Source: Burkholderia cepacia ATCC 25416
Lineage (GTDB): Bacteria > Pseudomonadota > Gammaproteobacteria > Burkholderiales > Burkholderiaceae
Direction: 5' to 3'
Length of the DNA: 64,000 nucleotides
Assembly (NCBI RefSeq): GCF_001411495.1
Contig: NZ_CP012984.1
Location: forward strand, 145,808 to 209,807
The notes beneath the pieces were generated by a model that did no database searches, had not been told where the DNA came from, and saw nothing but the letters and a program-made list of their open reading frames with translations. Made by a program: the position numbers and the translations under genes. The number at the start of each line of letters is the position of its first letter. Position 1 is the stretch's first letter. Of this stretch, positions 1-9,517 are shown in pieces.

Positions 1-326
1 TCGTTCCAGAACTCAAGCGAATAATCGTCGAGCGGCACGGCGCCTGCGTTGCGGCCCGCGTTGTTGAACAGCACGTCGAGGCGGCCGAAGTCATGCGCAA
101 TCCGCGTGAAGCTCGCATCGACCGACGTTTCGTCGGACACGTCGGTTGGAATCGCCGCTGCGACGCCCCCGGCCAGCTCGATGATCTCTTGCGTCGCGAG
201 TAGCGGATCGATGCGCCGGCCGAGCAGCGCGACGCTGAAGCCGGCTTGCGCGAGCGCTACCGCAGCGGCCTGTCCGATGCCGGTGCCGGCACCCGTCACC
301 GCCGCGATTTTTTTCTCTGCCTGCAT
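1..326 (-). CDS. Short-chain dehydrogenase/reductase, 5' part only (runs off the window)
   Basis: The minus strand encodes the N-terminal 108 residues of an NAD(P)-dependent short-chain dehydrogenase. I see the cofactor-binding glycine motif TGAGTGIG near residue 12, an ADP-ribose region ending in GRR, a conserved D-V segment and the NNAG motif near residue 89. The start is the ATG at 324-326. The catalytic Ser-Tyr-Lys part lies outside the window, so substrate cannot be judged. It is divergent from the hydroxyacid dehydrogenase at 640, with a 313-base shared control region. Family assignment is secure; function beyond an oxidoreductase is not. Confidence 0.85.
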   Translation of the reverse strand, partial: MQAEKKIAAVTGAGTGIGQAAAVALAQAGFSVALLGRRIDPLLATQEIIELAGGVAAAIPTDVSDETSVDASFTRIAHDFGRLDVLFNNAGRNAGAVPLDDYSLEFWN

Positions 327-639
327 TTTCACGCCCTCGTCTTCAGTCCGTTGAACATGCAAAAAGCATTGCGCGGCGACGATTTCGCAGCAATCTTGAT
401 TCTTTCAATCAATATCAACCGCCCCGTCCAGACAGGCTGGCGTCAGGGTTTTCCTGAGTTCGCGGCTGCGCTGTTCGCGCGCCGGCACGGCATCGCGCAT
501 GGCAGAGGACATGATCGGAATCGGTCGATCATCCGGTCGCTCAATGCCGCGCGGACATGTTGATCGAACCAATCAATATTGACCTGCGCCGACTGCGCTT
601 CGTAGGCTGTGTTCCGTTATCCGAACCAAGGACGAGACC
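327..639. promoter_or_regulatory. Divergent intergenic control region with two AATCAATAT-type repeats
   Basis: This gap separates two divergent dehydrogenase genes. It carries CAATCAATATCAACC at 406-420 and CCAATCAATATTGACC at 569-584. The two share an 11-base core, and the second contains the palindrome TCAATATTGA. One copy sits about 80 bases upstream of the short-chain dehydrogenase start and the other about 55 bases upstream of the hydroxyacid dehydrogenase start, as expected for sites of a shared regulator. The regulator is not visible and the role is inferred. Confidence 0.35.
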
Positions 640-1602
640 ATGCCTGACAACAATCGCACCCAGCTGCTGGTTGCGCGACGCGTTCCCGCCGCGGTGGCCG
701 CGCGTGCGGCGGCCGAATTCAACGCCTATGTAACCGACGCCGACATGGACGCGCCGTCCGTCGTCGAGTTCTGCAACCGCTACGAGACGCCGGCGGTGCT
801 GATCGGCAAGAAATCGGGGCTGCAGGCCGAGCACATCGCAGCATTGCCGCCGAGCGTGAAGATCATCGCGAACGCGAGCGCCGGGTACGACCACATGGAT
901 GTCGCTGCCGCACGCGCACGCGGAATTGCGGTCAGCAACGCCCCCGATGCGCTGACCGACTGCACGGCCGATTTCACGATGCTGCTGGTGCTGGCCGCGT
1001 GCCGGCGTGCATCGGAGTACGAGCGTATCGTGCGCGCGGGGTGGGGAAAGTCGTTCGGCATGACCGACATGCTCGGCACGCGCGTGAACGGCAAGACGCT
1101 CGGAATCGTCGGTTTCGGGCGGATCGGCCGTGCGGTCGCGCAGCGCGCTCGCGGCTTCGGGATGAAGATCGTCTATACCGACCGGCGTCCCGCGCCGCCC
1201 GAGATCGAGGCCGGTGCACGCTATTGCGCGGATCTCGACACGCTGCTCCCGCAGTGCGACATCCTCACGCTGCACGTGCCCGGCGGCGGCACGCCGTTGA
1301 TGACCCGCCGCGAATTCGGCTTGCTGTGCGCCGGTGCGGTATTCGTGAATGCGGCACGCGGCAGTCTCGTCGACGAGGATGCGCTTTACGATGCGTTGAC
1401 GTCGCATCGGCTGTTCGCCGCAGGGCTCGACGTTTACCGGAACGAACCCAACATCGATCCGCGCATTGCCGCGCTCGACAATGTGTTTCTGTCGCCGCAC
1501 ATGGCGAGCGCGACCGTCGAGACGCGCGACCAGATGGGGTTTACCGCGCTCGACAACGTCGCGGCGGTGCTTGACGGGAAGGGGGCGCCGAACGCGCTGT
1601 GA
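640..1602 (+). CDS. D-isomer-specific 2-hydroxyacid dehydrogenase (GyaR/hydroxypyruvate reductase type)
   Basis: A 320-residue NAD(P)-dependent D-2-hydroxyacid dehydrogenase. These enzymes interconvert 2-oxo acids such as glyoxylate or hydroxypyruvate with D-2-hydroxy acids in the cytoplasm. The nucleotide-binding motif GFGRIG lies in the middle of the protein. The catalytic triad is visible as R240 in ARGS, E269 in NEP and H287 in SPH. Length is normal for the family. The ATG at 640 follows a weak GAGA-type ribosome site. The neighbouring short-chain dehydrogenase and hexarate genes suggest hydroxyacid or sugar-acid metabolism, but the substrate is not fixed by sequence. Confidence 0.88.
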   Translation: MPDNNRTQLLVARRVPAAVAARAAAEFNAYVTDADMDAPSVVEFCNRYETPAVLIGKKSGLQAEHIAALPPSVKIIANASAGYDHMDVAAARARGIAVSNAPDALTDCTADFTMLLVLAACRRASEYERIVRAGWGKSFGMTDMLGTRVNGKTLGIVGFGRIGRAVAQRARGFGMKIVYTDRRPAPPEIEAGARYCADLDTLLPQCDILTLHVPGGGTPLMTRREFGLLCAGAVFVNAARGSLVDEDALYDALTSHRLFAAGLDVYRNEPNIDPRIAALDNVFLSPHMASATVETRDQMGFTALDNVAAVLDGKGAPNAL

Positions 1603-1672
1603 TGACGGCGGGCGCGAGCGCTTGCCCATGCCGGGGTGTCCGATGACGGAACCCCCGGCTTCAACCGCGTCG

Positions 1673-1776
1673 TTACTTCAACACCCCCTCCGCCACCAGC
1701 ACCTCATGCGCGGCATTGAACGCGCTGAGACGATGCGGAATACCCGAATAGGCGGTCGCATGCAGCAGGGTCGCTT
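1673..1776 (-). pseudogene. C-terminal remnant of a carboxymuconolactone decarboxylase-family gene
   Basis: Read on the minus strand, this stretch encodes about 34 residues containing TLLHATAYSGIP and AFNAAHEVL followed by a TAA stop. This matches the C-terminal helix of the carboxymuconolactone decarboxylase/alkylhydroperoxidase D fold. No start or upstream part exists: homology ends near 1776, just before insertion-sequence debris. It is the tail of a gene that was cut off by mobile elements. Which family member it was cannot be told. Confidence 0.5.
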
Positions 1777-1875
1777 TTATTAGGTCCAGGGGAGTGACGA
1801 CGGATGCCCTAATGTCGAGTTGCGATAGGGCTTCCGCCTAGGTCTCGCGTGATGCGCCAAACCATGCCGCCGCTC

Positions 1876-2044
1876 GGGCCTGTCAGGAATTTTGTGTTTA
1901 AGGCATAACATGCTCCCAAGGAGAGTTTATGCCTCGCAAACCGAAAGCCCAGCCGCGGCTCTGCCGGCGATTCCGGCCGAGTTGCTCGAGCAGTTCGGCA
2001 ACGGTCCGATGACGGCCGAAGCCATCAACGCCGCGACGCTGGCG
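1876..2044 (+). mobile_element. IS256-family remnant: left end and start of the transposase
   Basis: The ATG at 1929 opens with MPRKPKAQP. After a one-base frameshift near 1960 it continues with LPAIPAELLEQFG, GPMTAEAINAATLA, the usual opening of IS256-family (mutator-type) transposases in Burkholderiales. The reading frame then hits a stop where the IS21-type end begins at 2045. The upstream GGGCCTGTCAGGAATTTTGTG-like block at 1876 resembles a family terminal repeat, although I cannot pair it because the right end is missing. The copy is dead, being frameshifted and truncated. Confidence 0.6.
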
Positions 2045-2477
2045 TGTTGATTTCCACTGAATCTTGACCCACCCCGAGACAGCGTAGTACATCTATTCCG
2101 GTGTGGATAACTCCTCACTGCCTGCTGCTTTTGCTGCTCTCTTTCTGGTTGCCTTCGCCTTGGCAGAACTGGACTTGAAGCGCCATGATTCATTGCCTGT
2201 TTCGACGATGTGGCAGTGATGGGTGACGCGGTCCCGCAGCGCCGTCGTCATCTTTGCGTCCCCGAACACGGTCGCCCACTCACCGAAGCTGAGGTTGGTG
2301 GTGATCGCGACACTCGTGTGTTCATACAGCTTCGAGAGCAAGTGGAACAGCAATGCGCCACCGGTTTGGCTGAACGGCAGGTAGCCCAGTTCGTCGAGGA
2401 TCACCAGGTCGACGTACATTAGCTTATGGGCGATCTCGCCTTGTTTGCCGATGGACTTCTCCTGCTCCAGTAACTTT
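2045..2477 (-). mobile_element. IS21-family remnant (copy 1): terminus plus 3' half of istB
   Basis: The fragment begins with TGTTGATTTCCA, the same terminus found at 16998 in copy 2, and contains the end of istB. It stops at about 2477, where the two copies cease to match and the transporter gene begins. Compared with copy 2 it lacks one repeat unit of the terminal region. The element is inserted inside the IS256-type remnant, so it arrived later. It cannot move: istA, the other end and the first half of istB are gone. Confidence 0.75.
2093..2477 (-). pseudogene. istB: istB, truncated (IS21-family helper ATPase, C-terminal half)
   Basis: About 128 codons of the IS21 transposition helper ATPase remain. 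The Walker B region [12 protein letters not shown] and the sensor region [11 protein letters not shown] are present, while the Walker A half is missing. The sequence is almost identical in protein to the second copy at 17070-17780, with a few substitutions near the C-terminus ([20 protein letters not shown]). The first in-frame ATG lies at 2419, but without the P-loop the product would not work. Confidence 0.8.
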
Positions 2478-2480
2478 GGA

Positions 2481-3833
2481 CTAGTCGTGACTAAGCTCTA
2501 CGCGCTTGATCTCTTTAACGATGACGAGATAACAGAACACTGTAATCAGCGCATTGGCACCTACAAAAGCCAGGGCGCCGTTAAACGAGCCACCAGACCG
2601 TGCGACGAGATACCCGATCACAATGGGGGTGACGATACCGGCAACGTTGCCAAACATGTTGAAGATCGATCCAGACAGGCCAATCGCTTCCTTGGGTGAG
2701 GTGTCTGCGACCACAGCCCATCCAAGTGCGCCCAGACCCTTCCCGAAGAAGGCAAGCGACATAAGGGCAACGACGACCCAATCGGTATTGACGTAGTTGC
2801 ATCCGACGATGCAGCACGACAGCAGCATGCCGCCAACGATCGGCGTCTTTCGTGCGACGGTGAGCGAGCGACCATGTCGTATAAGTGTGTCCGACAACAC
2901 GCCACCGAGAACGCCGCCACCGAACCCGCAGATGGCCGGCAGGGAAGCGATGAGCCCTGCCTGGAGGATAGTCATGTGCCGGGCCTGAACGAGGTAGATC
3001 GGAAACCACGTCAGGAAGAAATAGGTAAGCACGTTAATGCAGAATTGTGCGAGATACACGCCGAGCAGCATGCGATTGCCCAGCAGTTGCCGCACAACGC
3101 CCCAGCCACCGCGATGACTGCGCGAACCGGCGTCGGCTAGTTTTCGGCCGTGAATGAGGCCACCGCCCTGGTCAATATACTCGAGCTCCGGTTTATTGAC
3201 GCCCGGATGGTTCACCGGGTTTTTCATGACCTTGAGCCACGTTATTGCTAGCAGCAGTCCGGCAAAGCCCATGACGACGTAGACGTAATGCCAGCCGAAG
3301 GCGTGGGTAATCCACGCCATCAGCGGAGTAAACACGACAGCTGCGAAATATTGCGCCGAATTGAAGATAGCGGAGGCAGTACCGCGTTCCTTTGTAGGAA
3401 ACCAGCTCGCTACGACCTTGGCATTTGCAGGGAACGCCGGCGCCTCAGCGGCCCCCATGACAAAGCGCAACATGAATAGCGTGGTTACCGCTGATGCGGC
3501 GCTCCCTGCCAGGCCGATCGAGCTTTGAAGCAATGTAAAGAGAGACCAGAGGAAGATGCTCGCGGCATACACTCGGCGTGCTCCGAAGCGATCGAGCAGC
3601 CAGCCGGCTGGAATCTGACAGAGAACATAGGCCCAGCTAAATGCGGAAAAGATGTATCCCATCTTGACCGCATCGAAGCCGAACTCTCCCCGCATTGCAG
3701 ATCCGGTGACCGACAAGGTCGCGCGATCTGCGTAGTTCAATGTCGTGATGACAAAAATAAGGGCCAGAATGACGTGGCGGACCTTCGTACGCTTGAGTGC
3801 GTCCGCGGGATTTGCCGTGCGGCTCATTTCCAT
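2481..3833 (-). CDS. gudP: MFS hexarate transporter (glucarate/galactarate:H+ symporter, GudP/GarP type)
   Basis: A 450-residue membrane transporter of the anion:cation symporter branch of the major facilitator superfamily. It has about 12 hydrophobic segments. The N-terminal signature [10 protein letters not shown] and the loop motif [13 protein letters not shown] are typical of GudP, GarP and ExuT proteins. It lies 92 bases behind kdgD on the same strand, so the two probably form an operon that imports hexarates and finishes their breakdown. The chosen start is ATG 3831-3833; a second ATG two codons later is possible. The 3' end abuts the IS21 fragment, but the stop codon is intact. Glucarate/galactarate as substrate is inferred from neighbours. 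Confidence 0.85.
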   Translation of the reverse strand: MEMSRTANPADALKRTKVRHVILALIFVITTLNYADRATLSVTGSAMRGEFGFDAVKMGYIFSAFSWAYVLCQIPAGWLLDRFGARRVYAASIFLWSLFTLLQSSIGLAGSAASAVTTLFMLRFVMGAAEAPAFPANAKVVASWFPTKERGTASAIFNSAQYFAAVVFTPLMAWITHAFGWHYVYVVMGFAGLLLAITWLKVMKNPVNHPGVNKPELEYIDQGGGLIHGRKLADAGSRSHRGGWGVVRQLLGNRMLLGVYLAQFCINVLTYFFLTWFPIYLVQARHMTILQAGLIASLPAICGFGGGVLGGVLSDTLIRHGRSLTVARKTPIVGGMLLSCCIVGCNYVNTDWVVVALMSLAFFGKGLGALGWAVVADTSPKEAIGLSGSIFNMFGNVAGIVTPIVIGYLVARSGGSFNGALAFVGANALITVFCYLVIVKEIKRVELSHD

Positions 3834-3925
3834 GACGATCTTCCTCTGTTTAAAGCGAGCGGGGTGCCTGTGTCGCTGTTGGGCATAACTGCGCGGCTAG
3901 CCCCGCCTGTCTCCTCGTGGCGTGC

Positions 3926-4843
3926 TTACTGCGCGCCGAGCTTTTTGATCAAAGCGTCAAGCTGGCTCAGTTCTTCGTCGTTGAGGTCCGTGAGCGGAGC
4001 GCGAACCGGGCCGGCATCGTGGCCAACGAGCTTTGCGCCCGCCTTGACGATGCTGACTGCGTAACCCGCACGGCGATTACGGATTGCGAGGTAAGGAAGG
4101 AAGAAGTCGTCAATCAGCTTTCCAATCGTTGCGTGATCGTCCGATGCGATTGCACGATAGAAGTCCATGGCGGTCTTCGGAATAAAGTTGAAGACGGCGG
4201 ACGAGTAGACCGGAACGCCGAGGGCCTTATACGCGGCTGCATAAACTTCAGCCGTCGGCAGGCCGCCGAGATAGGAAAACCGCTCACCCAGGCGGCGACG
4301 GATCGTCACCATGTTTTCGATGTCGCCGACACCGTCCTTAAACCCGATCAGATTCGGACAGCGATCGGCGAGGCGCTCGAGCATGTCAGCGTTCAGCTTC
4401 GAATTGGCCCGGTTATAGATGATCACGCCCAGATTGGGCACTGCCTTGCACACTTCCTCGGCATGCGCTGCGATCCCGTCGAGCGAGGCCTCCGTCAGGT
4501 AATGCGGCATCAGGAGGATGCCCTGCGCGCCATTGCGCTCCGCTTCTTTCGCGTACTCGATGGCAACGCGCGTCGGACCACCCGCCCCTGCGAGGATTGG
4601 CACCTTGCCCTTGCAGACTTCGGTCGCCGTACGGACGACGGCTGTGTAGTCATCACGCGTAAGTGAGAAGAATTCGCCCGTGCCGCCCGCTACGAACAGT
4701 GCCGTTGCGCCGTAAGGCGCGAGCCAGTCGAGGCGGCTTGCGTACGTATCGGCGCGGAAATTGCCCTGTTGGTCAAAGTCCGTGACCGGGAAGGAGAGGA
4801 GGCCGTCGGAGACGATTTGCTTGAGTTCTTGCGGAGTGGTCAT
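3926..4843 (-). CDS. kdgD: 5-dehydro-4-deoxyglucarate dehydratase (decarboxylating)
   Basis: A 305-residue class I aldolase-fold enzyme of the DapA/NAL superfamily that converts 5-keto-4-deoxyglucarate to 2-oxoglutarate semialdehyde, water and CO2, the last specific step of hexarate breakdown. The Schiff-base lysine is K169 in GFKDG, and the conserved tyrosine appears in IIYNRANS. Length fits the KdgD family. I chose ATG 4841-4843 because a GGAACG-type ribosome site lies about 8 bases upstream. An in-frame ATG five codons earlier is less well placed. The gene is divergent from garD, which makes its substrate, and is followed by the hexarate transporter. Confidence 0.92.
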   Translation of the reverse strand: MTTPQELKQIVSDGLLSFPVTDFDQQGNFRADTYASRLDWLAPYGATALFVAGGTGEFFSLTRDDYTAVVRTATEVCKGKVPILAGAGGPTRVAIEYAKEAERNGAQGILLMPHYLTEASLDGIAAHAEEVCKAVPNLGVIIYNRANSKLNADMLERLADRCPNLIGFKDGVGDIENMVTIRRRLGERFSYLGGLPTAEVYAAAYKALGVPVYSSAVFNFIPKTAMDFYRAIASDDHATIGKLIDDFFLPYLAIRNRRAGYAVSIVKAGAKLVGHDAGPVRAPLTDLNDEELSQLDALIKKLGAQ

Positions 4844-4890
4844 GATGGAGCGTTCCAAGAAATTCGGTTCGATTTCGGTTTCTGCTTATA

Positions 4891-4904
4891 TGTCATCGTA
4901 CAAC
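4891..4904 (-). promoter_or_regulatory. Operator-like site upstream of kdgD (GTTGTACGATGACA)
   Basis: On the minus strand the site reads GTTGTACGATGACA, about 48 bases before the kdgD start. The identical 14-mer recurs at 12390-12403 before the enolase-family gene, and related sites lie at 4984-4998, 9158-9173 and 12304-12320. The form resembles operators of FadR-subfamily GntR regulators, which control hexuronate/hexarate genes in many Proteobacteria. No such regulator gene is in the window. Confidence 0.6.
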
Positions 4905-4983
4905 TGGGCTTTCGGCTGAGCAACTGGAAATGGCGGTTTTCAGAGATTTCCCAGGGTAAATAGGTATCCAAAAAGAGGTTGTA

Positions 4984-4998
4984 CGTTGTATGATGACG
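4984..4998 (+). promoter_or_regulatory. Operator-like site upstream of garD (CGTTGTATGATGACG)
   Basis: This copy of the shared motif lies about 50 bases upstream of garD, in the kdgD/garD divergent control region. It matches the other copies at the core GTTGTAYGATGAC. Together with 4891-4904 it gives each divergent promoter its own site. Confidence 0.55.
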
Positions 4999-5050
4999 TA
5001 AAACTAAGCAGGGTCATTGGGCGAACCCCGCCGCTCAGAGGAAGATGCAA

Positions 5051-6640
5051 ATGGAACAGACACCGCTTTATATTCGCGTGCACCCCAATGACAACGTCGC
5101 GATCGTTGTCAATGACGGGGGACTGGGGGAGGGAGCGACTTTCCCAGATGGTCTGGCACTTCGCGAACGGGTGCCGCAAGGCCACAAGGTCGCGCTGAAG
5201 GATTTCGCTGAGGGCGATGAGGTCGTCCGGTACAACGTTGTGATCGGGTATGCGAGCCAGGCGCTGCCCAAGGGAAGCTGGGTGAACGAGCACGTCATCC
5301 GGATTCCAACCCCTCCCGGCCTCGACGATCTTCCGATCGCGACCATCAAGGCGCCGGTTATGCCGCCTCTGGAGGGTTACACGTTCGAGGGCTACCGCAA
5401 TAGCGACGGTTCGGTCGGTACACGCAACATTCTTGCGATTACTACGACTGTTCAGTGTGTTGCAGACGTCGTTCAGCACGCCGTGACCCGGATCAAGAGC
5501 GAGCTGTTGCCGAAATATCCGAACGTCGATGACGTGGTCAGCCTCGGGCACACGTATGGATGCGGGGTTGCGATTGACGCTCCCGATGCAGTGGTGCCGA
5601 TCCGTACAGTACGCAACATCGCGCTCAATCCGAACTTCGGCGGCGAAGTCATGATGGTGAGCCTTGGTTGCGAGAAACTGCAGCCCGAGCGTCTGATGCC
5701 TCCCGGGACGATTCCTATTGCGACTGTTACGGAAGCGGATGACGTCGCGGACGTCGGTGACCTGCCTTCGGACGTGAATGGTGACGTCGTGGTGCTGCAG
5801 GACGACGCCCATGTCGGTTTTGAATCAATGATCGAATCGATCATTCGGATGGCTGAAGGTCACCTGATCCGGCTGAATAGCCGGCGCCGGGAAACCTGTC
5901 CGGCTTCAGACCTGGTATTGGGCGTTCAGTGCGGTGGCAGCGATGCTTTTTCTGGCCTGACCGCAAACCCGGCAGTTGGTTTCGCCACCGATCTTCTCGT
6001 GCGCGCGGGTGCCACGGTCATGTTCTCGGAGGTGACCGAGGTGCGCGATGGTGTCGGTCAGCTCACAGGGCGCGCCGCTAATCCCGAAGTTGCCGCTGCG
6101 ATCATTCGGGAGATGGACTGGTACGACAACTATCTGAAGCGCGGCGGAGCGGATCGTAGCGCCAACACGACGCCGGGGAACAAGAAGGGCGGGCTGTCGA
6201 ACATTGTCGAAAAGGCGATGGGCTCGATCATCAAGTCCGGCAATTCGCAGATATCTGGCGTACTCGCGCCGGGCGAAAAGGTCAGGCAAAAAGGGCTGAT
6301 CTACGCTGCGACACCCGCGAGCGATTTTATTTGCGGCACGTTGCAGGTGGCAGCCGGGATCAATCTGCACGTTTTCACAACAGGCCGGGGTACGCCGTAT
6401 AGCCTCGCCGAGGTGCCCGTCGTGAAGGTCGCAACCCGTTCGGACCTGGCACGTCGCTGGCACGACCTGATGGACGTGAACGCAGGCACGATCGCGACCG
6501 GTACTGCAACGATCGAAGATGTGGGCTGGGAGTTGTTCAAGCTGCTGCTCGACGTCGCGAGCGGACGCAAACAGACGTGCGCTGAAAAACTGAAGCTCCA
6601 TAACGCTCTGGTTCTCTTCAATCCTGCGCCGGTGACCTGA
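5051..6640 (+). CDS. garD: Galactarate dehydratase (UxaA/altronate dehydratase family)
   Basis: A 529-residue iron-dependent dehydratase that converts galactarate to 5-keto-4-deoxyglucarate, the KdgD substrate. The N-terminal SAF domain occupies about the first 95 residues, starting [17 protein letters not shown] linker and the large UxaA domain follow, with conserved [19 protein letters not shown] and [12 protein letters not shown] segments. I chose the second ATG at 5051 because the AGAGGA ribosome site ends 8 bases before it; the first ATG at 5045 is too close. The gene is divergent from kdgD with operator-like sites between. A closely related glucarate-active enzyme is less likely. Confidence 0.9.
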   Translation: MEQTPLYIRVHPNDNVAIVVNDGGLGEGATFPDGLALRERVPQGHKVALKDFAEGDEVVRYNVVIGYASQALPKGSWVNEHVIRIPTPPGLDDLPIATIKAPVMPPLEGYTFEGYRNSDGSVGTRNILAITTTVQCVADVVQHAVTRIKSELLPKYPNVDDVVSLGHTYGCGVAIDAPDAVVPIRTVRNIALNPNFGGEVMMVSLGCEKLQPERLMPPGTIPIATVTEADDVADVGDLPSDVNGDVVVLQDDAHVGFESMIESIIRMAEGHLIRLNSRRRETCPASDLVLGVQCGGSDAFSGLTANPAVGFATDLLVRAGATVMFSEVTEVRDGVGQLTGRAANPEVAAAIIREMDWYDNYLKRGGADRSANTTPGNKKGGLSNIVEKAMGSIIKSGNSQISGVLAPGEKVRQKGLIYAATPASDFICGTLQVAAGINLHVFTTGRGTPYSLAEVPVVKVATRSDLARRWHDLMDVNAGTIATGTATIEDVGWELFKLLLDVASGRKQTCAEKLKLHNALVLFNPAPVT

Positions 6641-7097
6641 TCGCCGCTCGCTGCGCTGTAGTTGGACATCGCCGCCAACGCACCGGCCGATAAAAACCAA
6701 TGAGATATGGACAGGCGACTCGCGCCTGGACCGGCCAGCCTTTCGTAGACATCTTCGAGCCATAATTTATGGCAACCGAGGAGGTCGATATGAGCGGCAA
6801 GCGGTACACGGATGAGTTCAAGATCGAAGCAGTCGAGCAAGTCACCGTGACCCTGCCTCGTTTTCACGTACAGCATGTCATGCAGCAGCGCGTAGGGTTG
6901 CGTCAGCGTCTGGCCTCAGGGCTCGTCGTCCAACTTTTGGTCGCGTTGAGTCATTGCAGGCATGGCCGATTGACTGGTGGCGCGCGGCAACAGGCGACCG
7001 GCGAATCGTTGGAAGGCTGCCTGCTGAACGTCGTCCGGGGGCCGGCCCGGCCCCCGGGTACTTCCGCGTGAGATCCACGTGCGCGGTTCCGTGGGGA
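6641..7097. other. Gene-free stretch with insertion-sequence debris
   Basis: Between garD and the convergent polygalacturonase gene I see only the 57-base IS3-type fragment at 6790-6846 and a GC-rich hairpin at 7035-7057 (CCGGGGGCC paired with GGCCCCCGG) that has no T tract. Short unrelated reading frames on both strands show no recognisable protein. The stretch looks like decayed mobile DNA. Confidence 0.5.
6790..6846 (+). mobile_element. IS3-family orfA start, truncated
   Basis: The ATG at 6790 opens MSGKRYTDEFKIEAVEQVT, the standard first 19 residues of IS3-family OrfA (helix-turn-helix transposase subunit). After this the reading frame is unrelated. A GAGG ribosome site precedes the ATG. 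Only the orfA start is recognisable, so the element is a non-functional scar. Confidence 0.65.
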
Positions 7098-9098
7098 TCA
7101 GCGAAGGTCGGTGATCGTGGTGTTGTAGAGTTGCCCCGCGATCGACACGTTCTGCAGGCTAATGCCGTTCACGTTCCACGCATAGATCGGCCCCGGCGTG
7201 GTGGTGCTGGCCGGCCCCGTTGCGGTGGGCGAGCCGAAGTCGCAGTTCGAGATGGTCACGCCGGTGATGGCGGGAATCGTCGGGGTCGGCGCCGGACCGT
7301 TGTAGTCGAACGCCACCGGGCCTTGCGCGACGATCGCCTGGAAACACGAGCCGGTCGCGCTGCCGAGCGTGACGTTGGTGGCCTTCACGTTAGTGATGTT
7401 GACGTTCTGCACGAGCGCCGGGCGCGTCCGGATCGCATCGCCGGCGGGTTGGTAGTCGCAATCGAACGTGATCAGGCCGCCCTGCGATGCCGACGGATTG
7501 CCCGACGCCAAGGTTGCCACGCCGAGCGGCACGGTGCTGTTGATCGGGCTGCCGGCCAGCATCTTGCTGCCGTAGCCGCCGCCCGTCAGGCTCACGCCGT
7601 TCGGCAGTGTCACGCCGTTCACATAGAAGTTGCGCACGAAACCGCCGCGATTCATGTTGGTCTTGATGCGGATAGCAATGTTCAGCGAATTGGTCGCCCA
7701 GTGCTGGTTCAGCATCGTCAGGTTGCGCGCGTAAACGTTCTCGATGCCGCCGCCCATCTCGCTGCCGAGTGTGATGCCGCCGTGGCCGCTGTTCATGGTG
7801 CAGTTTTGCACCACGTGGTTCCGTGCCGCGCCGTATTGCGTATCGAGATCCTTGCCCGACTTGATCGCGATGCAATCGTCACCTGTGTTGAAGATCATAC
7901 CGTCGCACAGCACGTTAGTGCAGGCATCGGGATCGAAGCCGTCGTTGTTCGGGCCGATGCTGTCGGCCATCACGCCGCGAATCACCACGTTTGTGCAGTC
8001 GGTCGGATGGTGCTGCCAGAACGGCGTGTTCTGGGTGTGATAGTTCTCCATTAGGACGTCGGTGCACCCGATGAATTCCACCATGCAGGGCCGCAGGTAA
8101 TGGCCCAGCCCGAAGATGCACTGCGCTACCGGCACACCGGCCTCGGACAGCGCGGGCAGGTAGTTCTGATCCTGCTGCCACGGCGTGGCCGGATTGGTCA
8201 GCAGCGAATACAAAGCGTCCGGAATACCGGGCGCGGCCGTTTTCAGGTCAACGTTGTTCGGGTTCGTATAGGCCTGCGACGGCGTGGAGGAGCCAGCGCA
8301 ACCGTAGACACCCGTGTTGCCTTTGTAGGTCCACCAGCAGGTGGCAGTGTTGCCCGAGCCGGCGAACGGCGTCATCGCCTGCCCGTTTAGGATCGAGGTG
8401 GTGCCTTCGCCGGTAAGCGCGATATGGCTGGCGTTGCGTGCGTACACTAGCGCGCCGAAGTTCAGGCAGTCGTTGGCCTGCCAGCGGCTGTAGAACAGCT
8501 TGCCGTTGGCGCCGCAGTCGACGGGGCCGTCCTTGGCGTAGTCGGCCGGGTTTTGGCTGAAGAAGATCGTGCAGTTCGCGCTCAGGTGAAAGTTGACGTT
8601 GCTCTGCAGCACGATCGGCCCCGCGCAGTACCAAGCGCCGGCCGGCACCACCACGCGTCCGCCGCCCGCTGCCGAGCAGGCTGCGATCGCAGCCAGGAAG
8701 GCTGGACGCGAATCCACCGCTCCAGCACCTGGGGTGGCGCCGGCGCCGGGGCTGAGCGGCGATTTGGCGGCGTCTGTATACGGGCTGGTTTGCGCAACGA
8801 CCGAACACGGCTGGGCGCCGTAGGCCTCAACCTGGAAATCTAGGGCAGGGAACGACGACTGCGCGATGCCATTCAGCGAGGCGATGATGTTGGTCGCCAG
8901 GCCACTCGGCCCCCAGATCGGATCCGCCGCAGGCACGCTGGCGGGGGGCGGAGTGTTGTCGGTACCACCGCAAGCGCCGAGCAGGGCGCTGCCCATCAGG
9001 GCACCGCCGTAGCCGAGGAAATGGCGTCGAGTGATCCCGGGTATGGAGGGATGCCGAACGGTGCCGCCGGGTTGTGTATCGAAGTCGTTGTCGGTCAC
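7098..9098 (-). CDS. Secreted GH28 polygalacturonase (Tat-exported lipoprotein type)
   Basis: A 666-residue glycoside hydrolase family 28 enzyme expected to hydrolyse alpha-1,4 bonds of pectate, releasing galacturonate outside the cytoplasm. All four family motifs are present: NDGFDPD near residue 384, GDDC near 406, GHG at 438-440 and RIK near 477. The N-terminus has a twin-arginine motif RRHFLG near residue 24 and a lipobox LLGAC with Cys43, so export by Tat and lipid anchoring are likely. I chose the GTG at 9096-9098, which has a strong AAAAGGACGGAGA leader. A longer reading frame from 9200 would run across the operator at 9158-9173. It supplies substrate for the neighbouring hexarate pathway. 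Confidence 0.87.
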   Translation of the reverse strand: MTDNDFDTQPGGTVRHPSIPGITRRHFLGYGGALMGSALLGACGGTDNTPPPASVPAADPIWGPSGLATNIIASLNGIAQSSFPALDFQVEAYGAQPCSVVAQTSPYTDAAKSPLSPGAGATPGAGAVDSRPAFLAAIAACSAAGGGRVVVPAGAWYCAGPIVLQSNVNFHLSANCTIFFSQNPADYAKDGPVDCGANGKLFYSRWQANDCLNFGALVYARNASHIALTGEGTTSILNGQAMTPFAGSGNTATCWWTYKGNTGVYGCAGSSTPSQAYTNPNNVDLKTAAPGIPDALYSLLTNPATPWQQDQNYLPALSEAGVPVAQCIFGLGHYLRPCMVEFIGCTDVLMENYHTQNTPFWQHHPTDCTNVVIRGVMADSIGPNNDGFDPDACTNVLCDGMIFNTGDDCIAIKSGKDLDTQYGAARNHVVQNCTMNSGHGGITLGSEMGGGIENVYARNLTMLNQHWATNSLNIAIRIKTNMNRGGFVRNFYVNGVTLPNGVSLTGGGYGSKMLAGSPINSTVPLGVATLASGNPSASQGGLITFDCDYQPAGDAIRTRPALVQNVNITNVKATNVTLGSATGSCFQAIVAQGPVAFDYNGPAPTPTIPAITGVTISNCDFGSPTATGPASTTTPGPIYAWNVNGISLQNVSIAGQLYNTTITDLR

Positions 9099-9157
9099 TG
9101 CTGTCTCCGTCCTTTTCTTGTGATCTTGTCGATGAGGTGATACCGTCGCCAGGGCCG

Positions 9158-9173
9158 TTGTCATACGATGACA
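9158..9173 (-). promoter_or_regulatory. Operator-like palindrome upstream of the polygalacturonase gene
   Basis: TTGTCATACGATGACA contains perfect 6-base arms TGTCAT and ATGACA around a 3-base centre. It lies 60 bases upstream of the GTG start of the polygalacturonase gene and is the most symmetrical member of the motif family found before kdgD, garD and the enolase-family gene. The symmetry suggests binding of a dimeric regulator. Confidence 0.6.
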
Positions 9174-9517
9174 CGATGATATTATCGCTGAATGCACCAA
9201 CGCTCCCGTCCGTGTCTACCCTAAGAACAAGCCGTCAGATTGCGCGTTATTATTGCCTTCCATGCGGCATATGAGGTTCACCGGGGTTTAGGCGGATTTC
9301 GGTCAACCTCAAAAGGGGGAGAGGTTTCCTGTGGCACAGCTCGAAAATCGTGTATAAGAAGTACGATGTCACATATCAAATTTCGCGACCCATACGCGGG
9401 TCACCACGTAACGCACCCCGCAATCCACCCAACAATGCCAGAACGTGCGTGGCTGATGCCCGGGACGGCCCACGTGCCGTCACCGCGGCTGATGACCAAG
9501 CAGAGACAGGAACCAAG

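Noticed and set aside
541..1629. Long minus-strand open frame opposite the hydroxyacid dehydrogenase
   Set aside because: It is antisense to a gene with clear catalytic motifs, is rich in Arg/His/Gln and comes from GC-rich codons read backwards.
7035..7057. GC-rich hairpin between garD and the polygalacturonase as a terminator
   Set aside because: The stem is strong, but there is no T run on either strand, and the site lies in insertion-sequence debris.
9099..9200. Longer N-terminus for the polygalacturonase
   Set aside because: The extension would cover the operator-like palindrome at 9158-9173 and puts the twin-arginine signal too far inside; the GTG at 9098 has a strong ribosome site.
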